64,000 bases of DNA from assembly GCA_039105265.1 (NCBI GenBank), contig JAPFFF010000004.1:3286001-3350000 (forward strand), in the 5' to 3' direction. Source of the stretch: Tritrichomonas musculus (taxonomy: Eukaryota > Parabasalia > Tritrichomonadida > Tritrichomonadidae). A program made the translations under genes and the position numbers. The stretch's first letter is position 1; each line of letters begins with the position of its first letter. The notes under the pieces are model-generated. The model was not told the origin of the DNA. It saw only the letters and a list, made by a program, of their open reading frames with translations, and ran no database searches. Below, piece after piece: positions 1 through 9,487 of the stretch.

Positions 1-231
1 TTTGTTGATAGGATCTTAATAGGTTTTACATTTGAAATTCTCAGCACCATTTTGAATTCCAATCAATCTCAAAATGATGAAAAAGAAGATTTTATGAATA
101 AAATCAAGGCAATTCCTGGTTATGAAGATTTTGAAAATAATTTTTTTAAAAAAAGAACAAGATTGATGAGAATTGGATATGGTGGAAAGAGACCTATATA
201 TAGAACAAAGTCTACTCCTTATCCTTTTTGA
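1..231 (+). CDS. 3' end of an unidentified protein (partial)
   Basis: The frame is open from the first base and ends at TGA 229-231, leaving 76 residues of a C-terminus whose beginning lies outside the window. The visible part starts with a hydrophobic helix-like stretch (FVDRILIGFTFEILSTIL), passes through an acidic and lysine-rich segment, and ends in a basic, glycine- and tyrosine-containing tail (MRIGYGGKRPIYRTK). I recognise no family. Composition is host-like, the frame uses ordinary AT-rich codons, and an AT-rich non-coding spacer begins right after the stop, which supports a genuine gene end. It could also be the end of a decayed gene; the fragment is too short to decide. Confidence 0.55.
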   Translation, partial: FVDRILIGFTFEILSTILNSNQSQNDEKEDFMNKIKAIPGYEDFENNFFKKRTRLMRIGYGGKRPIYRTKSTPYPF

Positions 232-910
232 TCCAATCAGTGATTAAAATTGTTTTGTTCCTTCATTTACAGGTTTTTTAAATCATAGATATCACAATTA
301 CTTGCATAATATAATATAAATGTATTTATTTCATTTTATATTGTTCATTTATTGATTTAAATTGTCATTTTAGAAGATTAAATAAATTAAAATATGAAAT
401 ATAAAGTAAAAAGACTTTATTCGAAATTTTGTCAAATTGAAACATTAGCAAAATTTATAATTATTATTTCAGAGATTTTTCAATAGCAAAATATAAAATC
501 TTCTATATGGGACTTTAATTAATAATGTTTATCTTAGAAAGAGATTAAAAATTTATATATATTAATAATTATTTAATTTAATTATTTTATTTTGTAAATA
601 AAAAATTATATTTTATTCCGGATATTATTTTTTTCTTCTCTAAAACAATTGTAATAGTCAATTGAACATAATTTGATGTTAAAATAATTTTGGTTGAATA
701 TTTTTCTAAAGTTTATAAATTTTATATTGAAAAAATAAAGAAGATATATGTTATTATAACATTGTTATAATAAAGCAATTTAAATTAATAAAAAATATAA
801 AAAAAGAAATCATCAGAATAAAAAAAAAATATCAAAACGTATTTTCAAACAACGATCTTTTTCAATTAAAATTTAAATAGTTCTTTTTCTGTTGAGGTTA
901 TTAAATAATA
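232..910. other. AT-rich intergenic spacer
   Basis: About 680 bases of very AT-rich sequence with long A and T runs and no frame of useful length. It must hold the 3' processing signals of the upstream gene and the promoter of the 911 gene. I looked for the trichomonad initiator consensus TCA(C/T)(T/A) just before the 911 start codon and did not find a match. No repeat or RNA gene was seen. Confidence 0.6.
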
Positions 911-1549
911 ATGGAATTAAAATTTATAACTCTTCAGGTTACTTTTGCTTCTCAGCCAATATCAACAATCGAAATCCATAATAGCTCGACTGTTCTAGAG
1001 GCATTAACAATGGCTGAAGTTATTCAAGAATCATCAATTCCTTCAATATCAATTTCGACTTCTTCGAAAAACGCATTATCATTAGAGGCATATGATTACT
1101 TTACTTTCTTTAAAGGGAAGTTACTCAATCCTTTTATGTCACTCCATTCGTATGGAGTTCGGAATAACTCAAAAATTTGTGTTACTATCAAGAGACGTAG
1201 AGATGGATCAAGAGCAAAAAAGTTTCTCGAATCAATGAAATCGAGTAATAGCCAATCTCATATAACAATGGAAATAAATAAAAAACGCCACAAATTTATA
1301 GCAGAAAAAAGAGTTGAAGTTATGAGGTTATATGATTTAACATTTAATTCATGGGAAGGATTAAAAGTCTTCCCTAAGATGCTTGATGATATTTTCAAAG
1401 CCCAAGAAATGCAATACACAAGTCCCAATACAGATTCAGAAACTAATTTAGATTTCATGTCAGAAATATCTGAAGACCCTCTTCCTTATCTCGGTATAAT
1501 CAACGCTAATGACAGAAATATTAATGATTATAGTATAGAAAATAATTGA
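911..1549 (+). CDS. Ubiquitin-like-domain protein, otherwise unknown
   Basis: A 212-residue protein from the first ATG of the frame to TGA. Residues about 3-97 read like a ubiquitin-like beta-grasp domain: a first strand pair (LKFITLQVTF, then TIEIHNSSTV), a helix-prone middle, then FTFFKGKLLNPFMSLHSYGV followed by a last strand ICVTIKRRR. This matches the ubiquitin pattern of a short strand, G-K turn, L/M-x-L-x-x-Y-x-I and final basic strand. There is no terminal di-glycine, and the chain continues for over 100 residues after the fold, so it is not a processed ubiquitin or conjugatable modifier. The rest (100-212) is a basic, helix-prone segment (KKRHKFIAEKRVEVMRLYDL) followed by an acidic, asparagine-rich tail. 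A scaffold or adaptor role is possible but not shown. The fold assignment is by eye from pattern, not by search. Confidence 0.6.
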   Translation: MELKFITLQVTFASQPISTIEIHNSSTVLEALTMAEVIQESSIPSISISTSSKNALSLEAYDYFTFFKGKLLNPFMSLHSYGVRNNSKICVTIKRRRDGSRAKKFLESMKSSNSQSHITMEINKKRHKFIAEKRVEVMRLYDLTFNSWEGLKVFPKMLDDIFKAQEMQYTSPNTDSETNLDFMSEISEDPLPYLGIINANDRNINDYSIENN

Positions 1550-1999
1550 ATTTATTTATTTATATTTATAATCTCGTGTAAATTATTTTTTAAAGCTCTT
1601 TCTCATTCATTATATAATATATTAAATTATTATTTATGTTCCGCCCTTCTTTTAATTTTTAAATTTTTTCTATTATTTTTTTTTTAAAAAAAAGGTGAGA
1701 TAGGTGAGTCACTTAAGGTGAGTATTACATGGCTTACAAATTTCAGACAATTTTATAAATATTGCTTGAATTTCGAAAATCAATATAAAAAAATGGTGAA
1801 AATATTAATCTGAGATAAAAAAAATTTGAATTATACTAAGAAAAATTGAATGTATTTATGATCAAATCTTTTTTAGAGATTTAAAATATAAATTGTGTTT
1901 TAAAGATTATAATAAAGAAATTTCATTGATTAAAAATTTTTATCCGGAAGTATTTCATTATTGAAAACATCGATCAAAAATTTGTTTAGATTAATTTAA
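1550..1999. other. AT-rich intergenic spacer with GGTGAG triplets
   Basis: A 450-base AT-rich gap between two co-directional genes. The only structure seen is three copies of GGTGAG at about 1694, 1703 and 1718. Nothing else coding or structured was found. It should contain the promoter of the phosphatase gene. Confidence 0.5.
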
Positions 2000-4900
2000 A
2001 TGAGTTCAACAGTTGATGTTCTTTATTCCCAAAATGGTTTTTGGTACCTTGTTGTCAGTCCTTCCAATGATAACATTACATACATTGTAACGATCGATAC
2101 TACAACAGGAAATCCGCTTTTTACAGGTATTCCCTATATTGATTTGCAAGTTGATCACTCCATTGCTGTTCAAAACATAATTGACGCAGGTGCTGAAGTT
2201 AAAGTCCATGGTTATGGATTAATAGGTATGATTTCAGCCGAAAAATCTATCACTATTGGAGTAGTTGACCAAGCAGAAATTTCTGGAACACTTCCAAATG
2301 GCCATATTGTTAAAGTTATCAAGCATGCAGAATATATCTTTATACCTTTGCGAGGATGTCAATTGAAAAGTTCACCAGTTGAAGAATTCCAAATTAATAA
2401 TTTTCATTATTTTTGTGATACATATGATTTAACCCATTTATTTCCATCGAACGAACGAAAAATATACAATCGCTTGAAAGTAGCTGAAAATACAGTTAAA
2501 CCTAGGACTATAAAAGATCTACCAGATAAAGGATTTATATGGAATAATGGTTGGAAAAAGCCTTTTGAAATTCTTGGTATTGGTCATATTTGTATTGATC
2601 TTCTTCAAGGTGCTTGTCTTACTCGAGATTTTCCAGAATATAATTGTAAATTGACGTATGTTGCACGAAGATCATCGCTTAATCCGGGTACGAGATTTGC
2701 TGCTCGTGGATTAAATAATATTAATGCCCCTGGAAATGAAGTTGAATGTGAACTTTTATTTCAGCGAGGCAAGCAATTCTGGACGCAGCATTGGAGAAGA
2801 GGTTCAATTCCAATTCGATGGAAAACAACAATGGCAACAACCTTATCATCAATTAAAAACAAAGTTGAAGAAGATTTCTTCAAAGGTACAGCTGATTACT
2901 TTACCAAACTCTCACATCGATATGAAATAATACCAACCGAAATTGATAAAGGGGTTTTGACCAACTTAAAAATTGCTGGAATGTCTGCTCCTGCTCTTTT
3001 ATTATCACCGCTCGATCCTATTGACCAAGCTCCTGCTCCAGTTATTGTGCCTATCCGTTGTATTTCTCTTTTAAAAATTAAAGGTGAAAATGCTGAAACT
3101 CCAATCAAAGAATCTTACCAAAAATCTCTCACAAAGCTCCATGAATTAGGCATTACCAATGTCAGCCTTCATGAATTCGATCTTGCAAGGAAACTTAAGA
3201 ATGATGGAAGTCATGAATCAATGAAACAAATGCTATTTGAAATTAATCCACTTTGTATGAATGATGGATTTACTGCCGGAACATTCACGAATGAACCAGA
3301 TGAACCAGAAGAATTTGTGATTACGGAGCATCAAAAAGGTCTAATGAGATTTAATTGTGCCGATTCTTTAGATCGAACCAATCTTGCCACTTTTTATTAT
3401 GCAATGAAAGTAACTGCCCAATGGTGTCTTCTACAAAAAACTGGTCTAAGTGAGGCATGCAAAAAAGGTTCGCAAGAAGCATGTGATTTAACAAAACCAT
3501 ATTTAGTAGTTGATAAAGTAATCACCGACTTTCTTGCAGTTTCATTTGTTGAAGTTGGTAATATCATATCAAGAGTGTACACTAATACGAATGCAATCAA
3601 GCTCAACTGCATTCGAACATTTGCGCCAAGTTTAATAGGTACTTCAAATGATGCCACAATTTCCGTTAAAAGAAGAGTAAACAATTCTATCAATGATCCT
3701 GCACGTCAAAAAGTAATTGAATTGTTTACATCAATTCCAAAATTAACTTGGTATCATCGAATTGATTATGATCATATCTTTATTGTTCCAAATTCAGTTG
3801 ATCCAGATGCACCAAAAGATGAAAAAGGGAATGTCATTCAATTTCCGCGTGCAGTTTTATCATCAGAAATCAAAAAATATGTGATTTCTACCAAAAAATT
3901 AATTGTTTGTTTCCCATGTCCAATGATTCCATATCAAATATTAATTTTATTGTTCCCATCAAACCAAAAACTTCAAGGAATCTATGTTGAAGGTGGAATG
4001 ACACTCGATACAATGAAATTTGTTTCTGAACTTGTGCTTCCAGATGTTGAGCGTCCCTTATGGTGCAGATTTGATGTAAAGAATCCTGAAAAGCATGGGT
4101 TTGTTCCAAGTAAATGTGGTTATGTTCGCTTTTTATCACTTGAATTTGACATCGACTCAGACAAATTTACAATCGGTCCAATTAAATTTGAAGCACGGTC
4201 ATGTTTTTCATCAGAAAAAACAACTATATACAGTCCTGACTTTATTAAATGTTCAACTCGTGAAAATAGTGATGATTTAATTAGTTTTATAGATGATGAT
4301 GACCCTTCTCCGCAGCCTGCTCCTCAAGATCCTCTAGACAATGATATTTTTGTCGAAAATTTTGAAGCTTTCCTTGGATCTCATGCAACATTGAATGATA
4401 TTGTTTTACTGGAAAAGTTCCGTCTTCAGCATCGAGTGACCGAAATTTTCCGATTCAATCTTGCTTTGGAAAAAGGTATCAATCCATGGTATGTTGATGC
4501 AAGTTCACAATTAATTGCATCTCCAACATATCTTTGTGCCTTTTGTAAGAAGCCAATTGTAAACTCTGAAGCATCTTATTACATGCCATCTCATGTTTAC
4601 CCAGGGCTGATGGTAAAATCTCCAGATGGACCTCAAACTAAGAAATCTTTCCCAATTTGTAAAGATTGTAAAGGCCAAGCAGACAGCCTTGTTCAAGTTG
4701 CAGAAGCATTTGAGTCGCAATACAAAGCACCACAATATTACAGAGCTCATTTTTCAGTCGATGAACGATATCCAGCTTCTGGTGGTAAAATAGAATCATT
4801 TACAAATGAATCAACAGCTGCTTTCTTACATGATGATTCCTGTTATTCATTACTTTGGCCAAAGGGAGGATCAGTTAAAATGAAGAAAGGAGAAACCAAA

Positions 4901-5518
4901 GCGTTGGACTTTTTTATAGTACAGCAAGCTGTCGTCAAGTCAATCCGAATTAAAGCAAGTTCAAGTAATTTAAGAATATTTGACATTGACTCAGGGGCTG
5001 AATTAAAGAAATCCATATCTGGTAATCATATTGATTTTTCATATGAAGTTCAACCCATATCCCAAAGACTAAGAATTTCGATAGTAGCCGATGAGGATCT
5101 CGAATTAAACAGAGTTCGCGCCATTTATGTTTCAACAATATTTTTCGAAGAAAATATATCAGTGGCAATTCCAGAAACTTTTACGCAAACTTCGATATCA
5201 AATATAATAACTACTTTTGATTCAAATAGTCGTACAGAAAATGTGAAATTAAATGATATTTATCGAATATTAGCGGTACAAGTTGAAATGGTTATCGAAC
5301 CTGGTGTTCATACCCCTCTCTCCCTTTGTTTTGCCCTATATAATAAAGATCAGCTTTCTTATTCAAGACTCGTCCTTCTACCTGAAGTATCTGCTGGTTC
5401 TATGTTATGGTATAAATTTGACGAGGATGGTGTAGATGCAGATTGTATCAAAGTTTTTTATTTGGATCGTTCATCTACAATGAAGCCTCATATCTTTAGA
5501 TTTTCAATTAAGTTTTAG
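2000..5518 (+). CDS. SAC-domain phosphoinositide phosphatase, SAC9-like
   Basis: A 1,172-residue intronless protein. The N-terminal half carries the SAC (Sac1-homology) phosphatase domain. Visible motifs in order are GTRFAARGLNN at residue 230, equivalent to the conserved G-T-R-x-x-x-R-G motif; RGSIPIRW at 267, equivalent to R-G-S-x-P-x-x-W; and the active-site loop RFNCADSLDRTN, with nucleophile Cys453 and Arg459 in a complete CX5R(T) signature. The CADSLDRTN variant resembles plant SAC9 more than Sac1 or synaptojanin (CxDCLDRTN), and the long C-terminal extension also fits SAC9. Residues 846-890 hold two CXXC pairs (Cys846/849 and Cys887/890) 37 residues apart, a likely zinc-binding knuckle. 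The last ~250 residues look beta-rich. No membrane segment is visible, so it is probably cytosolic, acting on membrane phosphoinositides; the substrate cannot be read from the sequence. The gene ends convergently with the 5960-6784 gene. Confidence 0.88.
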   Translation: MSSTVDVLYSQNGFWYLVVSPSNDNITYIVTIDTTTGNPLFTGIPYIDLQVDHSIAVQNIIDAGAEVKVHGYGLIGMISAEKSITIGVVDQAEISGTLPNGHIVKVIKHAEYIFIPLRGCQLKSSPVEEFQINNFHYFCDTYDLTHLFPSNERKIYNRLKVAENTVKPRTIKDLPDKGFIWNNGWKKPFEILGIGHICIDLLQGACLTRDFPEYNCKLTYVARRSSLNPGTRFAARGLNNINAPGNEVECELLFQRGKQFWTQHWRRGSIPIRWKTTMATTLSSIKNKVEEDFFKGTADYFTKLSHRYEIIPTEIDKGVLTNLKIAGMSAPALLLSPLDPIDQAPAPVIVPIRCISLLKIKGENAETPIKESYQKSLTKLHELGITNVSLHEFDLARKLKNDGSHESMKQMLFEINPLCMNDGFTAGTFTNEPDEPEEFVITEHQKGLMRFNCADSLDRTNLATFYYAMKVTAQWCLLQKTGLSEACKKGSQEACDLTKPYLVVDKVITDFLAVSFVEVGNIISRVYTNTNAIKLNCIRTFAPSLIGTSNDATISVKRRVNNSINDPARQKVIELFTSIPKLTWYHRIDYDHIFIVPNSVDPDAPKDEKGNVIQFPRAVLSSEIKKYVISTKKLIVCFPCPMIPYQILILLFPSNQKLQGIYVEGGMTLDTMKFVSELVLPDVERPLWCRFDVKNPEKHGFVPSKCGYVRFLSLEFDIDSDKFTIGPIKFEARSCFSSEKTTIYSPDFIKCSTRENSDDLISFIDDDDPSPQPAPQDPLDNDIFVENFEAFLGSHATLNDIVLLEKFRLQHRVTEIFRFNLALEKGINPWYVDASSQLIASPTYLCAFCKKPIVNSEASYYMPSHVYPGLMVKSPDGPQTKKSFPICKDCKGQADSLVQVAEAFESQYKAPQYYRAHFSVDERYPASGGKIESFTNESTAAFLHDDSCYSLLWPKGGSVKMKKGETKALDFFIVQQAVVKSIRIKASSSNLRIFDIDSGAELKKSISGNHIDFSYEVQPISQRLRISIVADEDLELNRVRAIYVSTIFFEENISVAIPETFTQTSISNIITTFDSNSRTENVKLNDIYRILAVQVEMVIEPGVHTPLSLCFALYNKDQLSYSRLVLLPEVSAGSMLWYKFDEDGVDADCIKVFYLDRSSTMKPHIFRFSIKF

Positions 5519-5959
5519 TATATTTATTAATTAATGTTTAATTACCAGAAAAATAAAAATATTATCTATCATTATTTTTGAATGTTAATTTTATTTTGTT
5601 GTTGTTTGTTTTTTACTAACATCATCCATAAGCATATGCTAATGTTAATTAAAAGTATTGGATGAGCTGAAAGTTGCTCACAAAATGGAAGAACTTGTTC
5701 TTTTTTGATCTAATTACAGGCTGCGCATTTCAAATCGGCCCTTTTTAGCACTTTTAAAGGCCAATTTATGGTCAAATATCCGTTAAAAGGGATGATTTGA
5801 AATTCGCATCGTGTAAAAAAAAAAAGAAAAAAAAGAAAGATTTTTTTTTTTTTTAATATTCTAATATATGATAAAACAAATCATAATCCATGGAGTAAAA
5901 TAAATATAAAATAAATAATAACATGTAACAAAATCTATTGAAAAATTATCAAAAAAAAA
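5519..5959. other. Convergent intergenic spacer between two 3' ends
   Basis: This 441-base gap separates the 3' ends of two genes that read towards each other. It contains an imperfect inverted repeat at 5720-5810 (listed separately), followed by a run of A-rich then T-rich sequence around 5815-5854. Both transcripts must end in or near it. No frame of note was seen. Confidence 0.6.
5720..5810. repeat. Imperfect inverted repeat (26-bp arms)
   Basis: The arm at 5720-5745 (GCTGCGCATTTCAAATC then GGCCCTTTT) matches the reverse complement of 5785-5810 (GATGCGAATTTCAAATC then ATCCCTTTT) with four mismatches, separated by 39 bases. The span is only 91 bp and more GC-rich than its surroundings. It could be a very short MITE, or a stem-loop in both convergent transcripts. 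No target duplication was seen. Confidence 0.65.
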
Positions 5960-6784
5960 TTATGACTGCTGTATTGTGTTGTTGGTTGGTCCTACAAGCG
6001 TAATAATAGGAAATAGTAGCATATTAGCGGAAATAGACTTTCCATCGTTCTGCATTTGGTTAGTTTCTTTTCTTACTTGGAATATCTTTTTTTTCCGATC
6101 GTCTAGCCAACGTTTGTGTTGAAATTGTATCTCTTTTCGTTGTTTAAGAAGTTCTTCGATCGATTTTGAAATTTCGTTTATTTGTGTAATAATATTATTT
6201 TCTTTCTGTTCAAAAACGGCTGAATTCGGATCGTTTGCAAGGACATAAGTGTTGTCTGTTTGTAAAAAAAGGGTAGGAGTGCTAATGGCAATATCATTAT
6301 TAGAAACGTCTTGCAATTTGCTATTGCTATTAATTTCTGAAATGTCAATGCTACTATTGGAACTGTATTGTGAAGATGAATCATATAAAGAAGTCAAATT
6401 TGTGTTTTTCCTTGGAGGTGTTGCACAATGTTTTCCGAGTGGAAGAGACATCTTTTTTGAAGTCAGCGGAAGGTTATTTCTAGATGAAGATCGAATGGCT
6501 GATGAAAGCATTTGGTTGTTTAACTTAAATGATGATGAATTCGAAGAAGAATTTAGGGGAAGGGCTCTTTTAATGTTGGTTTTGTTGCGATTACTATCAT
6601 TATTTGAATCGCTTGAGTGGCTATTCGAGGGATCCTGATCTGAATTTTGACGAGGATGATTTGATATGGATAGAGAAGAGTTGATTTTTTCTGTTTCATT
6701 TACTTTTTCTACCGGGGGGCATTTCGGAATAGGCGAGGATGATGCACAACTAGGTGTAGGTACATCTAAAAAGCTATTTTGCAT
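5960..6784 (-). CDS. Ser/Asn-rich protein with C-terminal coiled coil
   Basis: A 274-residue protein of unknown function. The open frame reaches two codons further to a TTG at 6788-6790, but the first ATG is at 6782-6784 (MQNSFLDVPTPS), and an in-frame stop lies upstream, so I start there. Residues ~1-190 are low-complexity and probably disordered, rich in Ser and Asn with Pro- and Lys-containing patches (SNSSSFKLNN, KKMSLPLGKHCATPPRKN). Residues ~195-250 form a charged helix with heptad-like spacing (ITQINEISKSIEELLKQRKE, then KRWLDDRKKK), a likely coiled coil. The tail is short and hydrophobic. No catalytic motif, signal peptide or membrane helix was seen. The shape suggests an adaptor or regulatory protein. 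Frames on the other strand in this interval are shorter and lack such domain-like organisation. Confidence 0.6.
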   Translation of the reverse strand: MQNSFLDVPTPSCASSSPIPKCPPVEKVNETEKINSSLSISNHPRQNSDQDPSNSHSSDSNNDSNRNKTNIKRALPLNSSSNSSSFKLNNQMLSSAIRSSSRNNLPLTSKKMSLPLGKHCATPPRKNTNLTSLYDSSSQYSSNSSIDISEINSNSKLQDVSNNDIAISTPTLFLQTDNTYVLANDPNSAVFEQKENNIITQINEISKSIEELLKQRKEIQFQHKRWLDDRKKKIFQVRKETNQMQNDGKSISANMLLFPIITLVGPTNNTIQQS

Positions 6785-8055
6785 GACCAATATGCTGGTA
6801 AATCGCGAAAATATAAATATTAAACTATTGAAAATCCTTTATTTTTTAATAAGAATTTTGAATGACAAACACAAAAAAATACGAGGTTAAAACAAAATTT
6901 ATTTCAAAAAAAAGAAAATTTGAATTAAACTTGAGTTTTTTTAAATAACGAAAATATAAAATAAAAATTTATATTTTCAAATTTTTTAATTAAGACAAAC
7001 ATTAATATCTTAACAAAATTAAAGTATTTTTTTATTTTTATACATAAAACCATATTTTATCTAAAGATTAATATAAGTGCTTAATATATATATACTTTTA
7101 ATATTTACAAATTTTGTTAAAAGGTTGAAATTGTTTATATATAAAATATCATTTAAAAAATTTTTTCAATGCATTTAAATTTCAATATTGAAGATTTTTC
7201 AATAAATCAATAAAAATAATATATAAACTGTTTTAGATTAATAATAGCATTGTTAAAAGTTTTGCAATGAGTTTGACGGTTTAATAATATAAAAAGCATA
7301 AGATATTTTTCTAAGAATTTATTTTAATCAAATTCACAAAAATTTCTCGTCTAAAGAAAAAAAAGCTCAAAAATTTTCTCAAATTGAATAAGGAATTAAT
7401 AATACAATACCATCGTCTCAAATATCGTATGTCTGAATCAAGTAGCATTCTCATCTTATGAAGCATTAAATTGATATTATAAGATTGTATAAATTTTTTA
7501 TAGACTTTGGTTTTTCTATGAATTTTTTCAATGTTTTATTTTAAAAATTTTAGTTTATGAAAGATATAAATCTTATGGAAATATACCATTTTTCTAAAAA
7601 AAGATTATTAGGTAGAGAAAAAAAGATGATAAAATATGAATAATCGATATGACCACATCAAATTCATATATATTGAATTAAATGATTTATCTGCGTTGAT
7701 CATTCAAAAATAAAAAAATCTAAAAATTGAGAGGTTATTATATTGAAATTTTGAATATAAAAACGAATCTTACCATAAAAAAATTTTTATATGGAATTGA
7801 GGGTCTTATTAATGTTTATATAAGGACAAAACTAATAAATATTTTTTTAGAATGATGATATGATGTCATTCATGAATAATTTGTAGATATCATAATTTTA
7901 AAAATATACTGTTTTTAATTTATTACTTTATCTTGAAATTATAGTTTTTATGCTATTAATTAAGCTTTTTACTTCATAAAATGAAGTTTCTTGATTAAAT
8001 ATGTTCTTTTTTAACTTTATTTTTATTGAAAAATAAACAATTTGCCTAATTCAAG
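6785..8055. other. AT-rich intergenic region
   Basis: About 1.27 kb of very AT-rich sequence upstream of the minus-strand gene and before the first mobile-element signature. I see no frame, RNA gene or clear repeat in it beyond simple A and T runs. The part next to 6785 should include the promoter of the minus-strand gene. Confidence 0.5.
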
Positions 8056-8181
8056 CAGGGATGGCCAACGTTGAGCTCGTTGAATTTTATAACGTCTCGT
8101 TCATTGACAGTCAACGATCAACGACGTTGAGCCCGTTAAGGTCAACGAAATGAACGACCATCAACGAAGCTCTCAACGTTC
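8056..8181. mobile_element. hAT-like transposon terminus with large palindrome
   Basis: The segment opens with CAGGGATGGCCAAC, which resembles the CAGGG(G/A)TGxCCAAC ends of many hAT elements. The next ~115 bases are rich in CAACG/CGTTG words and form an imperfect palindrome: AACGTTGAGCTCGTTGA near 8067 pairs with TCAACGAAGCTCTCAACGTT near 8161-8180, and CTCGTTCATTGAC inside pairs loosely with a GTCAACGAAATGAACGA block. The opposite terminus and an 8-bp target duplication (AATTCAAG would be expected) were not found, so this is at best a solo end or remnant. Confidence 0.4.
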
Positions 8182-8570
8182 AGATAACATTGAAAAAACG
8201 AATGAGTTAACATTAATTCAGATTATTTTATGAAAAAGTTTTATTTACCATTTAAAATTTTAACTTTTTGATATATTTTTTCCACCATTCAAATTTTTTC
8301 CAGAGGTGCTAGAACTGGCCATGTTCATTAAAAATGATTTATATTAATATATTTATATATATGCATGATTTTATATTTAAGCTTAAAATTATATCATAAT
8401 ACATTTCAGTAGGAGTAAAAATATAAATGTTTTTTAATAAATTTTTAAGTCATTCAATTTTAATTGAATTTTTTTCTAAATTCTGAAGACTTCGAACCGA
8501 AATATTTTTTGGATAAATATATTGAAATTCACTCGGTTTTTCTGCTTTAAAAATTCTATTTAAGCATTAT

Positions 8571-8654
8571 TTATATTATTGATAAATATAAATTATTTTT
8601 ATGGAAATCGATAGGGCGATCAAAAAAAATAATTTATATTTATCAATAATATAA
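8571..8654. repeat. Perfect 30-bp inverted repeat (hairpin)
   Basis: Bases 8571-8600 are the exact reverse complement of 8625-8654, with a 24-base spacer (ATGGAAATCGATAGGGCGAT then CAAA). The arms are almost pure A/T, but a 30-bp perfect match still argues for a real foldback, either a tiny MITE or a palindrome formed by local inverted duplication. Confidence 0.75.
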
Positions 8655-8853
8655 GGTTGACGAAATTGGTACTATAAAACATGCACGCTCAAAAAGTTCA
8701 CTCTATTGAAAAAGTTTTGATTATTTTTTGAATAGCACTCTCAAATTTCGCACAACTTTTTTTGAAGATAAATGGTCGTGGAAAATTGAGAGAACCGTTA
8801 CTTTTTGAATATTCTATTTCAAAAAAAGCGCCATTATATTTTTCGGGAAGTGC

Positions 8854-8937
8854 GTGCTAGCATTCTTCCATTAAAGATCGAATCCTAGTTGTCCATATTC
8901 CACGTGGACAAAGTGGAAAGTGGAGGATGCTAGCAAT
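8854..8937. repeat. Imperfect inverted repeat around GCTAGCAT
   Basis: GCTAGCATTCTTCCA near 8856-8870 pairs with TGGAGGATGCTAGC near 8921-8934, allowing one gap and one mismatch. The interior holds a smaller palindrome, GTCCACGTGGAC-like, around 8891-8909. It belongs to the mobile-element debris of this zone. The family is unknown. Confidence 0.45.
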
Positions 8938-8977
8938 TGCGAAGGAAGATATGTTTAATTACAGATTATGCATTGCG

Positions 8978-9101
8978 GAAGATTCGAGGGATGGAGCTCA
9001 CCATTTCTTGAATCTTCTGTTTCCGATTACTCAATTACAGAAGATTTGAGGGATGGAGCTCTCCATTTCTTGAATCTTCTGTTTCCGATTACTCAATTAC
9101 A
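8978..9101. repeat. 62-bp tandem duplication
   Basis: Two head-to-tail copies of 62 bp (8978-9039 and 9040-9101) differ at only two visible bases (GATTCGAG versus GATTTGAG, and CACC versus CTCC). Each unit contains GAAGATT near its start and GAATCTTC in the middle, so each can also fold on itself. It is non-coding. Confidence 0.8.
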
Positions 9102-9487
9102 TAATATTCTTTTTATAAAAAATATTTGATTTTTAATTAACATTTTTCATAAGTAAATAATCTTAATATTTTTTCATAAGATTAAATATTCATTCAATTA
9201 AAGTATAAATTAAAAAATCAAATAACGAGTTTTCACTTCACATGATTACCTCTCTCGATTATCAGTTTAAAAATCTGAAATCGAGATTATCAATTATCAA
9301 GATATCAGATATGAAATGTGATCTAAGCATAATTGTAAACTTGATATTTATTACAGAGATCTCGAGATCTCAAACTGATTTATCTTTTTTTATAATTGGT
9401 ATTTGTGATTTTATAATATTTAAAAATATATAATATAATGTATTTGATGTTTATTTTAAGATTAAAATCAAAAAATACATTCTTTTT
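9102..9487. other. AT-rich non-coding stretch with 16-bp palindrome
   Basis: AT-rich sequence with no supportable gene. It contains a perfect 16-bp palindrome, GAGATCTCGAGATCTC, at 9356-9371. A short frame at 9242-9433 has random-looking AT-codon composition and is not called. Confidence 0.4.

Noticed and set aside
6249-6890. Plus-strand frames of 129 and 74 codons opposite the Ser/Asn-rich gene
   Set aside because: Shadows of Ser/Asn codons read backwards; the minus-strand frame is longer and contains a coherent coiled coil.
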